From: an uncultured delta proteobacterium
GTDB taxonomy: Bacteria; Desulfobacterota; WTBG01; CAIYCZ01; CAIRTM01
Assembly: GCA_903881505.1 (NCBI GenBank)
Contig: CAIRTM010000085.1
Location: 1-51,670 of the forward strand
Direction of reading: 5' to 3'
Length of the DNA: 51,670 bases
How positions within the stretch are numbered: position 1 is the first letter of the stretch; each line of letters begins with the position of its first letter. Below the pieces are notes generated by a model. That model made no database searches, had not been told where the DNA came from, and worked only from the letters and a program-made list of their open reading frames with translations. Both the position numbers and the translations under genes were made by a program. Of this stretch, positions 44,546-51,503 are shown piece by piece.

Positions 44546-46015
44546 CTATTTCTCAAGCCCCCTTTTTTTGTCGCACGCCCTGCGGTAGAGGTCAAGATAG
44601 GCCCGGGCCGACACATCCCATGAAAAATCGCAGGCCATGCAGCGCTGCATCAGCGTCTGCCAGCGCTCTTTGCTGCGCCAGCAGGCAAGCGCGCGCGTGA
44701 GCGCATCCAGCAGGGCGCTGCCCGTGCAGTCCTCAAATGTGAATCCGTTGCCGGATGCCGGATCGCGTTCGCAGTCGCGGACGGTATCGGCCAGGCCGCC
44801 GGTTGCGCGTACGACCGGAACGGTGCCGTATCTGAGGCTGTACATCTGGGTGAGGCCGCAGGGCTCATAGCGAGACGGCATGACGAACAGGTCGCAGCCG
44901 GCCACTATCTCATGGGCAGCCGTATTGTCGTATGCCAGCAGCACGCCCACGCGCCCCGGATGCTGCGCGGCCATACGGGTGAAAAAATCATGATAGCGCT
45001 TTTCGCCTGTGCCCAGCAGCACAAAACCCGCAGCTGTCTCCATAAGGCCGTCGAAACTTTCTTCGAGCAGGTCAAATCCCTTCTGGTCGACAAGCCGGGA
45101 AATGCAGCCGATAAGGGGCCGCTCCATCAGCTCCGGATCAAGGCTGAAGCGCCCGATCAGCGCGCGTTTGCACGCCTGCTTTCCCGCGAGGTCTCCTGAA
45201 CCGTAACGCTGTCTGATCAGCGGGTCCGTCTCAGGGTTCCAGACAGCATAGTCAGCTCCGTTGAGAATGCCGGCAAGATCGTGTGCGCGCGCCGCCAGCA
45301 CGCCGTCGAGGCCGCAGCCGCATTCAGGCGTTGTGATCTCTCGGGCATACGTGGGACTGACGGTCGTGACCATGTCGGCGTTGACAATGCCTGCTTTGAG
45401 GAAGTTGACCTGCCCCCAGAACTCCAGCTGCCCCGGATGCCAGAATGCTGCGCGCGGCAGCCCGGTTGCGTCGAATGCCTCGGGCGCAAATATGCCCTGG
45501 TAGGCCATGTTGTGAATGGTCATCACCGTTGCGCAGCGGTGCAGCAGCGGATCGTGCGCCGCCTGATTGCGCATGAACGCGGGGATCAGGGCGCTCTGCC
45601 AGTCGTTGAGGTGCATGATGTCGGGCTGCATGCCGCAGGCGCGGCACAAGGCGATCACCGCCCTGCTGAAGCAGATGAAGCGCAGGTGGTTGTCGGCAAA
45701 TGCAGCGCCGCCTGATTCGTAGATGCCGTCGCGGTCGAAGAGCTCGTCGCAGCGCACAAAATACAGCGGTACTTCGGCATCCCCCCTGCCGGTCAGGACC
45801 TGTATGGCGAAGGTGCGCGTTCCGGCAGTGACGGAAAACTCTGCCGTGCACACAGGCGCGTGCAGCCGGGACCGGGTTTCGCGGTACAGGGGTGTTACAA
45901 CCGATATGCGGCCGCCGAGCCGGGCAACATGGCGGGGCAGGGCGCCGCACACATCGGCCAGTCCGCCGGTTTTCGCGAACGGTTCAACTTCGGAAGAGGC
46001 AAATAGTATTTGCAT
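44546..46015 (-). CDS. glgA: Glycogen synthase (ADP-glucose type)
   Basis: A 489-residue GT5-family glucosyltransferase that extends alpha-1,4-glucan. The N-terminal FASSEVEPFAKTGGLADV holds the substrate-binding KTGGL (residues 15-19). HLNDWQSALIPAF, NMAYQGIF and the C-terminal donor site PSRYEPCGLTQMYSLRYGTVPV, here read as PSRYEPCGLTQM plus YSLRYGTVPV, are conserved. Length is typical. The sequence before the ATG is almost pure A/T with no Shine-Dalgarno site. No other glycogen genes are in the window. It is divergent from the iron-sulfur operon and shares its upstream region. Confidence 0.95.
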   Translation of the reverse strand: MQILFASSEVEPFAKTGGLADVCGALPRHVARLGGRISVVTPLYRETRSRLHAPVCTAEFSVTAGTRTFAIQVLTGRGDAEVPLYFVRCDELFDRDGIYESGGAAFADNHLRFICFSRAVIALCRACGMQPDIMHLNDWQSALIPAFMRNQAAHDPLLHRCATVMTIHNMAYQGIFAPEAFDATGLPRAAFWHPGQLEFWGQVNFLKAGIVNADMVTTVSPTYAREITTPECGCGLDGVLAARAHDLAGILNGADYAVWNPETDPLIRQRYGSGDLAGKQACKRALIGRFSLDPELMERPLIGCISRLVDQKGFDLLEESFDGLMETAAGFVLLGTGEKRYHDFFTRMAAQHPGRVGVLLAYDNTAAHEIVAGCDLFVMPSRYEPCGLTQMYSLRYGTVPVVRATGGLADTVRDCERDPASGNGFTFEDCTGSALLDALTRALACWRSKERWQTLMQRCMACDFSWDVSARAYLDLYRRACDKKRGLEK

Positions 46016-46097
46016 AATTTATTTAATTTTTATTTTATTTATATGGATAACGATTTCAGGCTGAGAGCGAATCTCCAGCGCCTTGATCGATGTGAAC

Positions 46098-46126
46098 ACT
46101 CTAATATAAGCCTGCCGGCAAGTCAA
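46098..46126 (-). promoter_or_regulatory. Possible glgA promoter
   Basis: On the minus strand TTGACT (46121-46126) and TAGAGT (46098-46103) are spaced by 17 bases, about 80 bases ahead of glgA. Confidence 0.35.
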
Positions 46127-46162
46127 CCAGGCGCGCGTGCGGCATAAAGTTCAGCATAGTGC

Positions 46163-46191
46163 TTGACTCCATGTGGCAAAGGCTATATAAT
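46163..46191 (+). promoter_or_regulatory. Strong promoter for the iron-sulfur operon
   Basis: TTGACT (46163-46168), a 17-base spacer and a perfect TATAAT (46186-46191) form the best sigma70-type promoter in the window. Transcription should start near 46198, giving a leader of about 128 bases before the first ferredoxin gene. Confidence 0.75.
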
Positions 46192-46206
46192 TGCGAGTCT
46201 GCAAAA

Positions 46207-46238
46207 AGTTAGCAGCCACATTATTTAGGTTGTTAACT
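46207..46238 (+). promoter_or_regulatory. Operator-like imperfect palindrome
   Basis: AGTTAGCAGCC (46207-46217) and GGTTGTTAACT (46228-46238) are inverted repeats matching at 9 of 11 positions with a 10-base spacer. They lie directly downstream of the predicted transcription start, a usual place for a repressor site. The TTGTTAAC half recalls redox-sensing Rex operators, but the spacing does not fit well. An RNA hairpin is the alternative. Confidence 0.45.
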
Positions 46239-46325
46239 CTTTTGGGTATATATCCGGCAAACAGGGTCGTCAAAAATTTATAATTTATACGGCATCGCTA
46301 TCTTATTTATTCAAGGAGGCATACC

Positions 46326-46496
46326 ATGGTACGAATAGCACGTGAAACATGTGTCGGCTGCGGCGGCTGCGTTGACCTTTGTCCGCGCACAGCAATCCGT
46401 TTCATCAAGGATCGCGCTTTTATCGACGCCGCGCTGTGCCTGGAATGTAAAACATGCGTCAAGGTCTGTCCGGTTAAGGCTCCGCAGGAGATTTAA
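46326..46496 (+). CDS. 56-residue 2[4Fe-4S] ferredoxin
   Basis: A very short ferredoxin with two full cluster motifs: CVGCGGCVDLCP (Cys9, 12, 15, 19) and CLECKTCVKVCP (Cys38, 41, 44, 48). It would carry two low-potential [4Fe-4S] clusters in the cytoplasm. The ATG at 46326 has an ideal AAGGAGG site, and it is the first gene of the operon. The second motif has Glu and Lys within the loop, which could tune potential. It may be the soluble partner or a fixed subunit of the complex encoded downstream. Confidence 0.9.
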   Translation: MVRIARETCVGCGGCVDLCPRTAIRFIKDRAFIDAALCLECKTCVKVCPVKAPQEI

Positions 46497-46570
46497 CGGG
46501 CCTGTTGTACAACGCTTAACAACCATGAGCACTCTGGCGTGCAGAGATGCGGATGTGAAAGGAGCAGGTT

Positions 46571-46852
46571 TTGGAATCCAAGGCTAAAGTATCCAACAAA
46601 ACAGTACGGTGCATAGCTGTACAGGCAGGCGCTGCCAAAGCGTTTAAGCCGGGCAACCGCGTTGCTGCGCGGCCCGTTTGGGACAAGGACCGCTGCGTGC
46701 GCTGCGGGGTCTGCTATATCTATTGTCCGCACGGCGCCGTTGTACGGCAGGAGGACGGTTTTTTTGATGCTAATACCGACAGATGTTCCGGCTGCGGGGT
46801 CTGTCATCGTGAATGCTGGTTCGGTGTTATCGGCATGGTTCAGGAGGCATAA
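46571..46852 (+). CDS. PorD-like 2[4Fe-4S] ferredoxin subunit
   Basis: A 93-residue protein with about 40 N-terminal residues ahead of two cluster motifs. The motifs are CVRCGVCYIYCPHGAV (Cys42, 45, 48, 52) and CSGCGVCHRECWFGVIGM (Cys72, 75, 78, 82). The DKDRCVRCG and RCSGCGVCHREC patterns are those of the delta subunit of pyruvate- or 2-oxoacid:ferredoxin oxidoreductases; the usual Pro after the last Cys is Trp here. The likely start is a TTG at 46571 preceded by AAAGGAG. It ends two bases before the PorB-like gene, the same pairing as in por operons. Confidence 0.85.
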   Translation: MESKAKVSNKTVRCIAVQAGAAKAFKPGNRVAARPVWDKDRCVRCGVCYIYCPHGAVVRQEDGFFDANTDRCSGCGVCHRECWFGVIGMVQEA

Positions 46853-46854
46853 CG

Positions 46855-47541
46855 ATGGATAAATACAGCTTGATGGTCCCCAATTTCATTCCCGCCCAGG
46901 AATACTTCGATCCTAAACACGGCGAGACCTGCATCGGCTGCGGCGTGTCGCTGGCAGCCCGCCTGGCCGGCAAAGCGCTGGGCAAAGCACTTGCCGGCGC
47001 AGTGTGCGAGCGCCGCAAAGGCGCCGACCTGTTCGGCGTGAAGACCGATGCCGCTTTCATGCGCGTTAAAAAAGGCAGGGCCGAGCTTATTATCTGCTTT
47101 GACGATGAGCCCTCCAACGCCCTGCAGGACGCGCTGGTGAAAAAGCTTCCGGCCGTCGCCGTTGCCGAAGGCGTCGCCTATGTTGCCACCGCCTGCCCCA
47201 GCTATCCGTTCGACCTGATGGAAAAAGTCAAGCGCGCCATGGAGGCTGACGGCAGCGCCTATATCCACATCCTGGCACCCTGTCCGTCGGCCTGGAAGTA
47301 TCCGACCGAGAACACCGTCAAAGTCGGTTTCAAGGCGGTCGAGTCGCTTGCGTTTCCGCTCTATGAAGCCGCAAGCGGTTTCTACAACCTGACCAATACA
47401 ACCCTGAAGCCCCGCTCCGTCGAGGAATACATCCGTGCGCAGGGCCGCTTTGAAAAGGCAACCGCCGCGCAGGTGAAAAGCGCCGCGGCAACGGTTGAAA
47501 AAGAATATAAAAAACTGCTTGAGAAGGTTCAGCCCGAATAG
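46855..47541 (+). CDS. PorB-like protein lacking the TPP-binding segment
   Basis: A 228-residue relative of the beta subunit of pyruvate:ferredoxin oxidoreductase, which normally has about 290-310 residues. The N-terminal cluster motif GETCIGCG (Cys26, Cys29) and the second half are well preserved. The latter includes GVAYVATACPSYPFDLMEKV, ILAPCPSAWKYP with Cys143, and RSVEEYIRAQGRF. The part that should hold the GDGG...N thiamine-diphosphate/Mg motif is missing: residues 50-100 run from CERRKGADLF to IICFDDEPSN with no such motif. It is unlikely to be a working oxoacid decarboxylase and may serve as an electron-transfer or scaffold subunit. No PorA (alpha) or PorC (gamma) is present nearby. 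GGAGG precedes the ATG. Confidence 0.8.
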   Translation: MDKYSLMVPNFIPAQEYFDPKHGETCIGCGVSLAARLAGKALGKALAGAVCERRKGADLFGVKTDAAFMRVKKGRAELIICFDDEPSNALQDALVKKLPAVAVAEGVAYVATACPSYPFDLMEKVKRAMEADGSAYIHILAPCPSAWKYPTENTVKVGFKAVESLAFPLYEAASGFYNLTNTTLKPRSVEEYIRAQGRFEKATAAQVKSAAATVEKEYKKLLEKVQPE

Positions 47542-47584
47542 CGGCGGCCTGCCCGGCGGGCATCCCTGAAAGGAGAACGGGAAC

Positions 47585-48505
47585 ATGTCAGATATAAAAT
47601 GGTTACCTGATGGACAGAAAACGTTTGATAAGGTCATGGCCGCGGTTCCGGAAGCGATGCGCGATGCCATCAAGCCCAAGCTGCTGCAGATGCTGGCCGG
47701 CAAGGCTGCCGGACAGCCGGTAAGCGGCGACCTGGTTAAAACATGGGTCAAAGAGGACCTGCCCGAGCCGCAGCGCAGCGCGCTGATGGCGGCCCTCGGG
47801 ATGAAGAGCGACGGCGACCAGAAGCCGGCCGCGCCTGCTGCGGCTGCCGCAGGATGGCAGGGCAATGCCGAGGTCATGTTCGAGCGCATGCTGCAGGAAG
47901 TGCCCGACATGATGCGCGAGGTGTTCCGCGGCAAGCTGATGGGCATCGCCAACGAGAAGGCCAAGGGCGGTCCGATCACCGAGGATCACATCCTGTCGAT
48001 CGTGAAGGAAATCGTGCCCGATCCCTTCAAGACCACTATTTTGAAAGCCTTCGCCACCATGGGCGGCGTTGACCTGAGCAATCTCGAAAAGCTCATCGAG
48101 AGCACGCCCGGCGGCCAGGAAACGGTTATCGGGCTGCTGCACGCGGTGCAGGCCGAATTCGGCTACTGCCCCCGCGAGGCCGTCGTCATGATCAGCCAGC
48201 GCAAGGGCGTGCCCATGGCAACCATGTACCGCCTGCTGACCTGCTACAGCGCCTTCCGCCTGGAGAAGCCCGGCAAGCATGTTGTCACCGTGTGCACCTC
48301 AACCGGCGCCTATGTCAACGGCGGCGGCGCGCTGCTCAGGCAGATCAGGGAAAAGATCGCAGCTACCGGCGCGAACATCACCCTTGAAACCGCCCGCGAT
48401 CTGGGCTGCGCCAACGCGGCCCCGGCCATCATGGTCGACGGCGAGATTTTCAGCGGCGTGAAGGCCCAGGCAAAGCTTGAGCAGATTTTCAGCGAATCCA
48501 ACTAA
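47585..48505 (+). CDS. NuoE-like subunit with two PCP_red-like modules
   Basis: A 306-residue protein. Residues 1-75 and 90-155 are two helical modules of the type W-x(5-7)-F-x-x-V/M-x-x-V-P-x-x-M-R (IKWLPDGQKTFDKVMAAVPE and WQGNAEVMFERMLQEVPD). They resemble the PCP_red domain known from light-independent protochlorophyllide reductase. Residues 165-306 match the 24-kDa NuoE/HoxE/HndA subunit (AVQAEFGYCPREAV, then the thioredoxin-like domain). The usual four [2Fe-2S] ligands (CxxxxC and CxxxC) are reduced to Cys237 in VCTSTGAY and a displaced Cys275 in DLGCANAAP, so a normal cluster is doubtful. The intergenic leader ATCCCTGAAAGGAGA recurs before the NuoF-like gene. Confidence 0.85.
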   Translation: MSDIKWLPDGQKTFDKVMAAVPEAMRDAIKPKLLQMLAGKAAGQPVSGDLVKTWVKEDLPEPQRSALMAALGMKSDGDQKPAAPAAAAAGWQGNAEVMFERMLQEVPDMMREVFRGKLMGIANEKAKGGPITEDHILSIVKEIVPDPFKTTILKAFATMGGVDLSNLEKLIESTPGGQETVIGLLHAVQAEFGYCPREAVVMISQRKGVPMATMYRLLTCYSAFRLEKPGKHVVTVCTSTGAYVNGGGALLRQIREKIAATGANITLETARDLGCANAAPAIMVDGEIFSGVKAQAKLEQIFSESN

Positions 48506-48528
48506 TCCCTGAAAGGAGAGACGGGAAA

Positions 48529-50517
48529 ATGGCAGATATAACGTGGTTACCCGATGGACAGGAAACATTTGATAAAGTAATTGCCGCCGTGCCTGAAGGG
48601 ATGCGGGCTGCGATGAAGCCCAAGCTCACCGAGATGCTGGCTGCCAAGGCCGGCGGGAAAAAAGTCAGCCGCAAAATCGTCGAGGCCTGGGTGAAGGAAG
48701 ACCTGCCCGAGCCGCAGAGAAGCGTTTTGATGAGCGTGCTGGGTTTGGACAAGCCCGCGGCGCCTGAAGCGTCCTCCCTGAAAAAGGCTGCCTGGAAGGT
48801 GAAGGGCACGGTGAAGAATGCCGCTGATCTTGCGAAGATGAAGGCCGCGGGCCAGGAGCTGCTGGCTCCCAAGACGCTCAGAATCACGGTGGCGAGCGCT
48901 TCCTGCGGACTGGCCAAAGGCGCCGGCGCCGTTGCCGCAGCCCTGCAGGACGCAGTCAGGAAGCAGAAAGTAAACGCCGACGTGGTGATGGTCGGCTCCA
49001 ACGGCATGAGCTGGGCCGAGCCCGTGGTGAGCGTGATCAAGGCCGGCAGGCCCTGCGTGGTCTACGGCAGTGTCACGGCTGACGCGGCCGCCGACATTGT
49101 CAAGGCAGCCGCCTCCGGCAAGGTGGTGGAAGAACTGGCCCTGATGCGCGTTGACGGCGTAAAGGTTGACGTCACCGGCGAAAAAATCAAGTATGCATCC
49201 GACAAGGTACCGGCCGCTCTTGCTAAAATCAAAGACGGCGCAAAAATCGACTTTTTCAAAAAGCAGCTCAAAATCGTATCGCGCAACGCGGGCATCATCG
49301 CCCCGGACCGCATCGAAGAATATATCGCCCTTGGCGGCTACCAGGCGCTCGCAAAGGCGCTTGGCAGCATGAAGCCCGCTGATGTCATCCGCGAGGTCAA
49401 GGAATCCAAACTGCGCGGACGCGGCGGCGCTGGATTTCCCGCAGGCATCAAGTGGGAGGCCTGCAGCAAGGCGGCCGGCGACAAAAAATACATTGTCTGC
49501 AACGGCTCTGAAGGCGATCCCGAAATCGGCCTGCACAAGAGTTTCCTGGAGTCCGATCCTCACATGCTGATCGAAGGCATGCTGCTGGCCGGGTATGCCG
49601 TGGGCGCCTCTGAAGGCTATGTGTATCTGAACGACCGGTATCTGCTCGCCATCGAGCGCGTGCAGACCGCAATCGAGCAGGCCGAAAAGGTCGGGCTGCT
49701 CGGCAAACATATCCTCGGCAGCGGTTTTTCCTTCAGCCTGAAGGTAAAGCGCGGCGGCGGGGCCTACGTGTGCGGCGAGGAAACCGCGCTCCTGAACGCG
49801 CTGGAAGGCTCGTTCGCCGAGCCGCGTCCGCGCCCCCCGCTGCCGGTGCATCAGGGCTTGAACGGCAAGCCCACCGTGGTCAACAACCTTGAAACCCTTT
49901 CCACTGTTTCGGCCATCGTGCTCAAGGGCGGCGCATGGTATGCCGGCATCGGCACGCCGGCCAGCAAAGGCACCAAGATCGTGGCCCTGTCCGGCAACGT
50001 TGCCCGGCCCTGCTGGGTTGAAGTCGCCATGGGCACGGTCATCGGCGATATCATCGATGTGTTCGGCGGCGGCACTGCCAGCGGCAGGAAGGTCAAGGCC
50101 TTCCAGACCGGCGGCCCCTCGGGCGGTCTTCTGCCCGCTTCGCAGCTGAAACTCAAGCTCGACTATGACGCGCTCGGCAAGGCCGGCAGCCTGCTGGGCT
50201 CCGGCGGCCTGCTGGTGATGGACGAGGATTGCGATGTCGTTGATGTTGCCCGCTTCCTGACGGAGTTTTTCCTTGAGGAGTCCTGCGGCAAGTGCACCCC
50301 GTGCCGTGAAGGCGTCAAGCGCCTGAGCGAAATCGTGAGCTGCATTGCCGACGGCCGCGGCACCAAAGCGCAGCTGGCCCTGGTGAAAAGCATGGGCGAG
50401 GCCATGAGCGCGGCCTGCTTCTGCGCGCTGGGCAAAACCGCTGCCGCCCCGATACTGACGGTGATGAAGCACTTCCCCAAGGACGTCAGCGCAAAGATGC
50501 TGAAGACTATTAACTAA
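48529..50517 (+). CDS. NuoF-like NADH-binding subunit with PCP_red-like module
   Basis: A 662-residue protein. Residues 1-75 are a third PCP_red-like module, closely similar to the first one in the NuoE-like protein. Residues 115-200 are the thioredoxin-like domain of HndC/HydB-type subunits, but of its four [2Fe-2S] Cys only Cys126 remains (VASASCGLAKG, GSNGMSWAEP). The flavin/NADH core follows: RGRGGAGFPAG (296-306), the altered CNGSEGDPEIGLHK, where homologues have NADEGDPGAFMDR, and RGGGAYVCGEETALLNALEG. The [4Fe-4S] site ESCGKCTPC (Cys586, 589, 592, with Cys630 or 632) is intact. The C-terminal ferredoxin domain of HydB is absent. It should oxidise or reduce NAD(H) via FMN, subject to the altered flavin site. 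Gap to its neighbours is under 40 bases. Confidence 0.9.
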   Translation: MADITWLPDGQETFDKVIAAVPEGMRAAMKPKLTEMLAAKAGGKKVSRKIVEAWVKEDLPEPQRSVLMSVLGLDKPAAPEASSLKKAAWKVKGTVKNAADLAKMKAAGQELLAPKTLRITVASASCGLAKGAGAVAAALQDAVRKQKVNADVVMVGSNGMSWAEPVVSVIKAGRPCVVYGSVTADAAADIVKAAASGKVVEELALMRVDGVKVDVTGEKIKYASDKVPAALAKIKDGAKIDFFKKQLKIVSRNAGIIAPDRIEEYIALGGYQALAKALGSMKPADVIREVKESKLRGRGGAGFPAGIKWEACSKAAGDKKYIVCNGSEGDPEIGLHKSFLESDPHMLIEGMLLAGYAVGASEGYVYLNDRYLLAIERVQTAIEQAEKVGLLGKHILGSGFSFSLKVKRGGGAYVCGEETALLNALEGSFAEPRPRPPLPVHQGLNGKPTVVNNLETLSTVSAIVLKGGAWYAGIGTPASKGTKIVALSGNVARPCWVEVAMGTVIGDIIDVFGGGTASGRKVKAFQTGGPSGGLLPASQLKLKLDYDALGKAGSLLGSGGLLVMDEDCDVVDVARFLTEFFLEESCGKCTPCREGVKRLSEIVSCIADGRGTKAQLALVKSMGEAMSAACFCALGKTAAAPILTVMKHFPKDVSAKMLKTIN

Positions 50518-50551
50518 CGCTTACTCCGATAGTGGAATAGAGGAAAGGACC

Positions 50552-51487
50552 ATGAAATTAAAAATCAACGGCAAGAACATCAAGGCAAAGGAAGGCATGA
50601 GCGTGCTCGAAGCCGCGCGCGCCAATGGAATCGACATTCCGACCCTGTGCTCCAATGATGCGCTCAAGCCCTACGGGGCCTGCCGCATGTGCATCGTGGA
50701 AATAGAGCAGGGCGGCCGCACCACGGTCGAGGCCGCCTGCACCTTTCCGGCAGCAGAGGGCATGTCAGTGAAAACCGACAGTCCCCGGGTCGTCGCCGGC
50801 CGCAAGCTCGTCATCGAGCTGCTCCTGGCCCGCTGCCCCAATGTGAAGGCGGTGCAGGACCTCGCGCGCGAATACGGCGTTGCCGACAGCAGCGCCGACT
50901 GGGGCAAGGACAATGAATACTGCGTGCTGTGCGGCCTGTGCGTGCGCGCCTGCAACGAGGTGGTCGGCGCCTGCGCGATCCAGTTCGCCGGCCGCGGGGC
51001 CGACAAGAAGGTCGACAGCCCCTTCCATCAGTCGGCCGAGGACTGCGTTGCCTGCGGGTCCTGCGCCTATGTGTGCCCGACCGGCATTATCAAGAAAAAC
51101 GACCTTGCCGCATCAGCTACATGTTCGCCCGAGGGCGCGAAGCAGGAAGGCCCCAAGCGCGAAATCCTGAACTGGCAGGTCGAATACTCGCTGAAAGTCT
51201 GCACCAAGTGCGGCAACCCGTTTGCCCCGGTGCAGCACCTTGACAAGCTTTCCAAGCAGTTCAATGCGCTGCCCCAGTTCTTTAACCTCTGCCCGTCCTG
51301 CCGCGAGTATATAACGGTTGACCGCGACAAGTGCCTGGGCTGCGGCTCCTGCATGGAAAACTGCCCCGTAGGGGCTCTTGAACTCGACGACAAGGGCGGC
51401 TATGACAAGCGCGCACAGGTCTTTGAACAGAACTGCATGGCCTGCCACACCTGCCAAATTTACTGCCCGGTTGGGGCAATCAGCTGA
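50552..51487 (+). CDS. NuoG/HoxU-like multi-cluster Fe-S subunit
   Basis: A 311-residue protein resembling the N-terminal part of NuoG or HoxU. It has a [2Fe-2S] domain (Cys33, 44, 47, 63; YGACRMCIVEIE). Two [4Fe-4S] sites follow (Cys124, 127, 130, 134 and Cys165, 168, 171, 175), then a four-Cys knuckle (CTKC at 217-220 and CPSC at 247-250) of zinc or rubredoxin type. A C-terminal ferredoxin-like pair completes it (Cys261, 264, 267, 271 and Cys295, 298, 301, 305). The His-Cys3 cluster motif of NuoG is not recognisable. There is no H-cluster domain, so it is not a hydrogenase, and no molybdopterin domain. With five predicted clusters it could wire the NuoF-like flavin to another partner. AGGAAAGGA precedes the ATG. 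Confidence 0.9.
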   Translation: MKLKINGKNIKAKEGMSVLEAARANGIDIPTLCSNDALKPYGACRMCIVEIEQGGRTTVEAACTFPAAEGMSVKTDSPRVVAGRKLVIELLLARCPNVKAVQDLAREYGVADSSADWGKDNEYCVLCGLCVRACNEVVGACAIQFAGRGADKKVDSPFHQSAEDCVACGSCAYVCPTGIIKKNDLAASATCSPEGAKQEGPKREILNWQVEYSLKVCTKCGNPFAPVQHLDKLSKQFNALPQFFNLCPSCREYITVDRDKCLGCGSCMENCPVGALELDDKGGYDKRAQVFEQNCMACHTCQIYCPVGAIS

Positions 51488-51503
51488 GAGAAGGAGAACG
51501 TAC

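Noticed and set aside
46207-46238. Rex repressor operator
   Set aside because: One half-site TTGTTAAC fits, but the inverted repeat has a 10-base spacer and a diverged second half, so only a generic operator is reported.
48547-50472. 641-codon minus-strand open frame opposite the NuoF-like gene
   Set aside because: It is a shadow of a strongly conserved plus-strand gene; no motifs and no ribosome-binding site.
50552-51487. First impression of an [FeFe]-hydrogenase large subunit
   Set aside because: The N-terminal Fe-S domains match, but the protein ends after the ferredoxin-like pair and has none of the H-cluster motifs.
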